Positions 63,875 through 64,000 of a stretch of DNA of 64,000 nt are shown here, piece by piece. The position numbers were made by a program, and so were the translations under genes. The number at the start of each line of letters is the position of its first letter. The stretch's first letter is position 1. The notes below the pieces were generated by a model. It was not told the origin of the DNA. It saw only the letters and a list, made by a program, of their open reading frames with translations, and ran no database searches. Source of the stretch: VRUE01 sp963764365 (lineage in GTDB: Bacteria > Actinomycetota > Thermoleophilia > Solirubrobacterales > 70-9); assembly GCA_963764365.1 (NCBI GenBank), contig CAVXSI010000010.1, positions 7,998-71,997 on the forward strand, read 5' to 3'.

Positions 63875-64000
63875 ATGCCAGGAAGTACCCTGAATCGGCT
63901 GGCGGCCGCGTGCGCGCTGGTCATCGCTATCTCCCTCGCGATCGTCCCCGCGGCGCTCGCCAAGAAGGGATTCAAGGTCAACCTCCGAGTCGTCGGCAAG
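63875..64000 (+). CDS. Secreted protein under B12 riboswitch control (3' end outside window)
   Basis: Forty-two codons from ATG 63875 run to the window edge. A clear signal peptide (ALVIAISLAIVPAALA) is followed by KKGFKVNLRVVGK. Secreted DUF4430/transcobalamin-C-terminal-like proteins in actinobacteria begin in a similar way with a beta strand VxLRVxG and often sit behind a B12 riboswitch, so a surface cobalamin-binding role is possible. The visible part is too short to prove it. Confidence 0.7.
   Translation, partial: MPGSTLNRLAAACALVIAISLAIVPAALAKKGFKVNLRVVGK

Overview
The window is GC-rich, densely coded chromosomal DNA from an actinomycete-type bacterium. The gene mix (many secreted repeat proteins, ECF sigma factor, LuxR-type two-component pairs, PYROXD2-like oxidoreductases, small Zn-ribbon proteins, alpha/beta hydrolases) resembles the Thermoleophilia/Solirubrobacterales. 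That placement is an inference from gene content and composition, not a measured phylogeny.

Positions 1-17816 hold a catabolic locus bracketed by a polyamine-type ABC transporter. The end of the ATPase gene lies at 1-279, and the substrate-binding lipoprotein and two permeases lie at 12544-15520. Between them are a class III aminotransferase, a C45 Ntn-type amide hydrolase, an aspartase/fumarase-superfamily lyase, a PrpF-type isomerase, two MmgE/PrpD proteins, a GntR/FCD regulator, a zinc-type quinone oxidoreductase/alcohol dehydrogenase, and tcuA and tcuB (tricarballylate to cis-aconitate oxidation). The locus ends with a protein fusing an APH-type kinase to a PLP phospho-lyase. Read together, the genes suggest uptake and breakdown of an amine or amino-alcohol conjugated to a tricarboxylate. 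A shared 10-base motif in the promoters is a candidate GntR operator.

Positions 17.9-20.2 kb are a graveyard of mobile DNA: an IS3-family transposase fragment, an IS110 transposase whose catalytic-serine motif has been deleted, and a stub of a tyrosine integrase.

From 20.3 to 38.7 kb lie secreted proteins, an MprF-like lipid aminoacyltransferase with a coupled hydrolase, a cyclase fused to a catalytically dead hydrolase, a ureohydrolase, a sensor kinase/regulator pair, a DEAD-box helicase that appears to start on ATT, and a cold-shock protein. An unexplained repeat of about 40 bases occurs at least seven times between 19.8 and 35.3 kb, always in one orientation and always between genes.

From 38.7 to 64 kb lie an ELWxTDG-repeat secreted protein, an ECF sigma factor fused to a zinc anti-sigma motif and a membrane segment, a threonine aldolase that appears to start on ATC, a LiaF/PspC-type envelope-stress operon, an acyl-CoA dehydrogenase, a GGDEF/HD-GYP protein, two PYROXD2-like oxidoreductases, a trypsin-like protease, a second Zn-ribbon protein, a two-copy hairpin repeat, and at the right edge a cobalamin riboswitch ahead of a secreted protein. 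No tRNA, rRNA or CRISPR was found.
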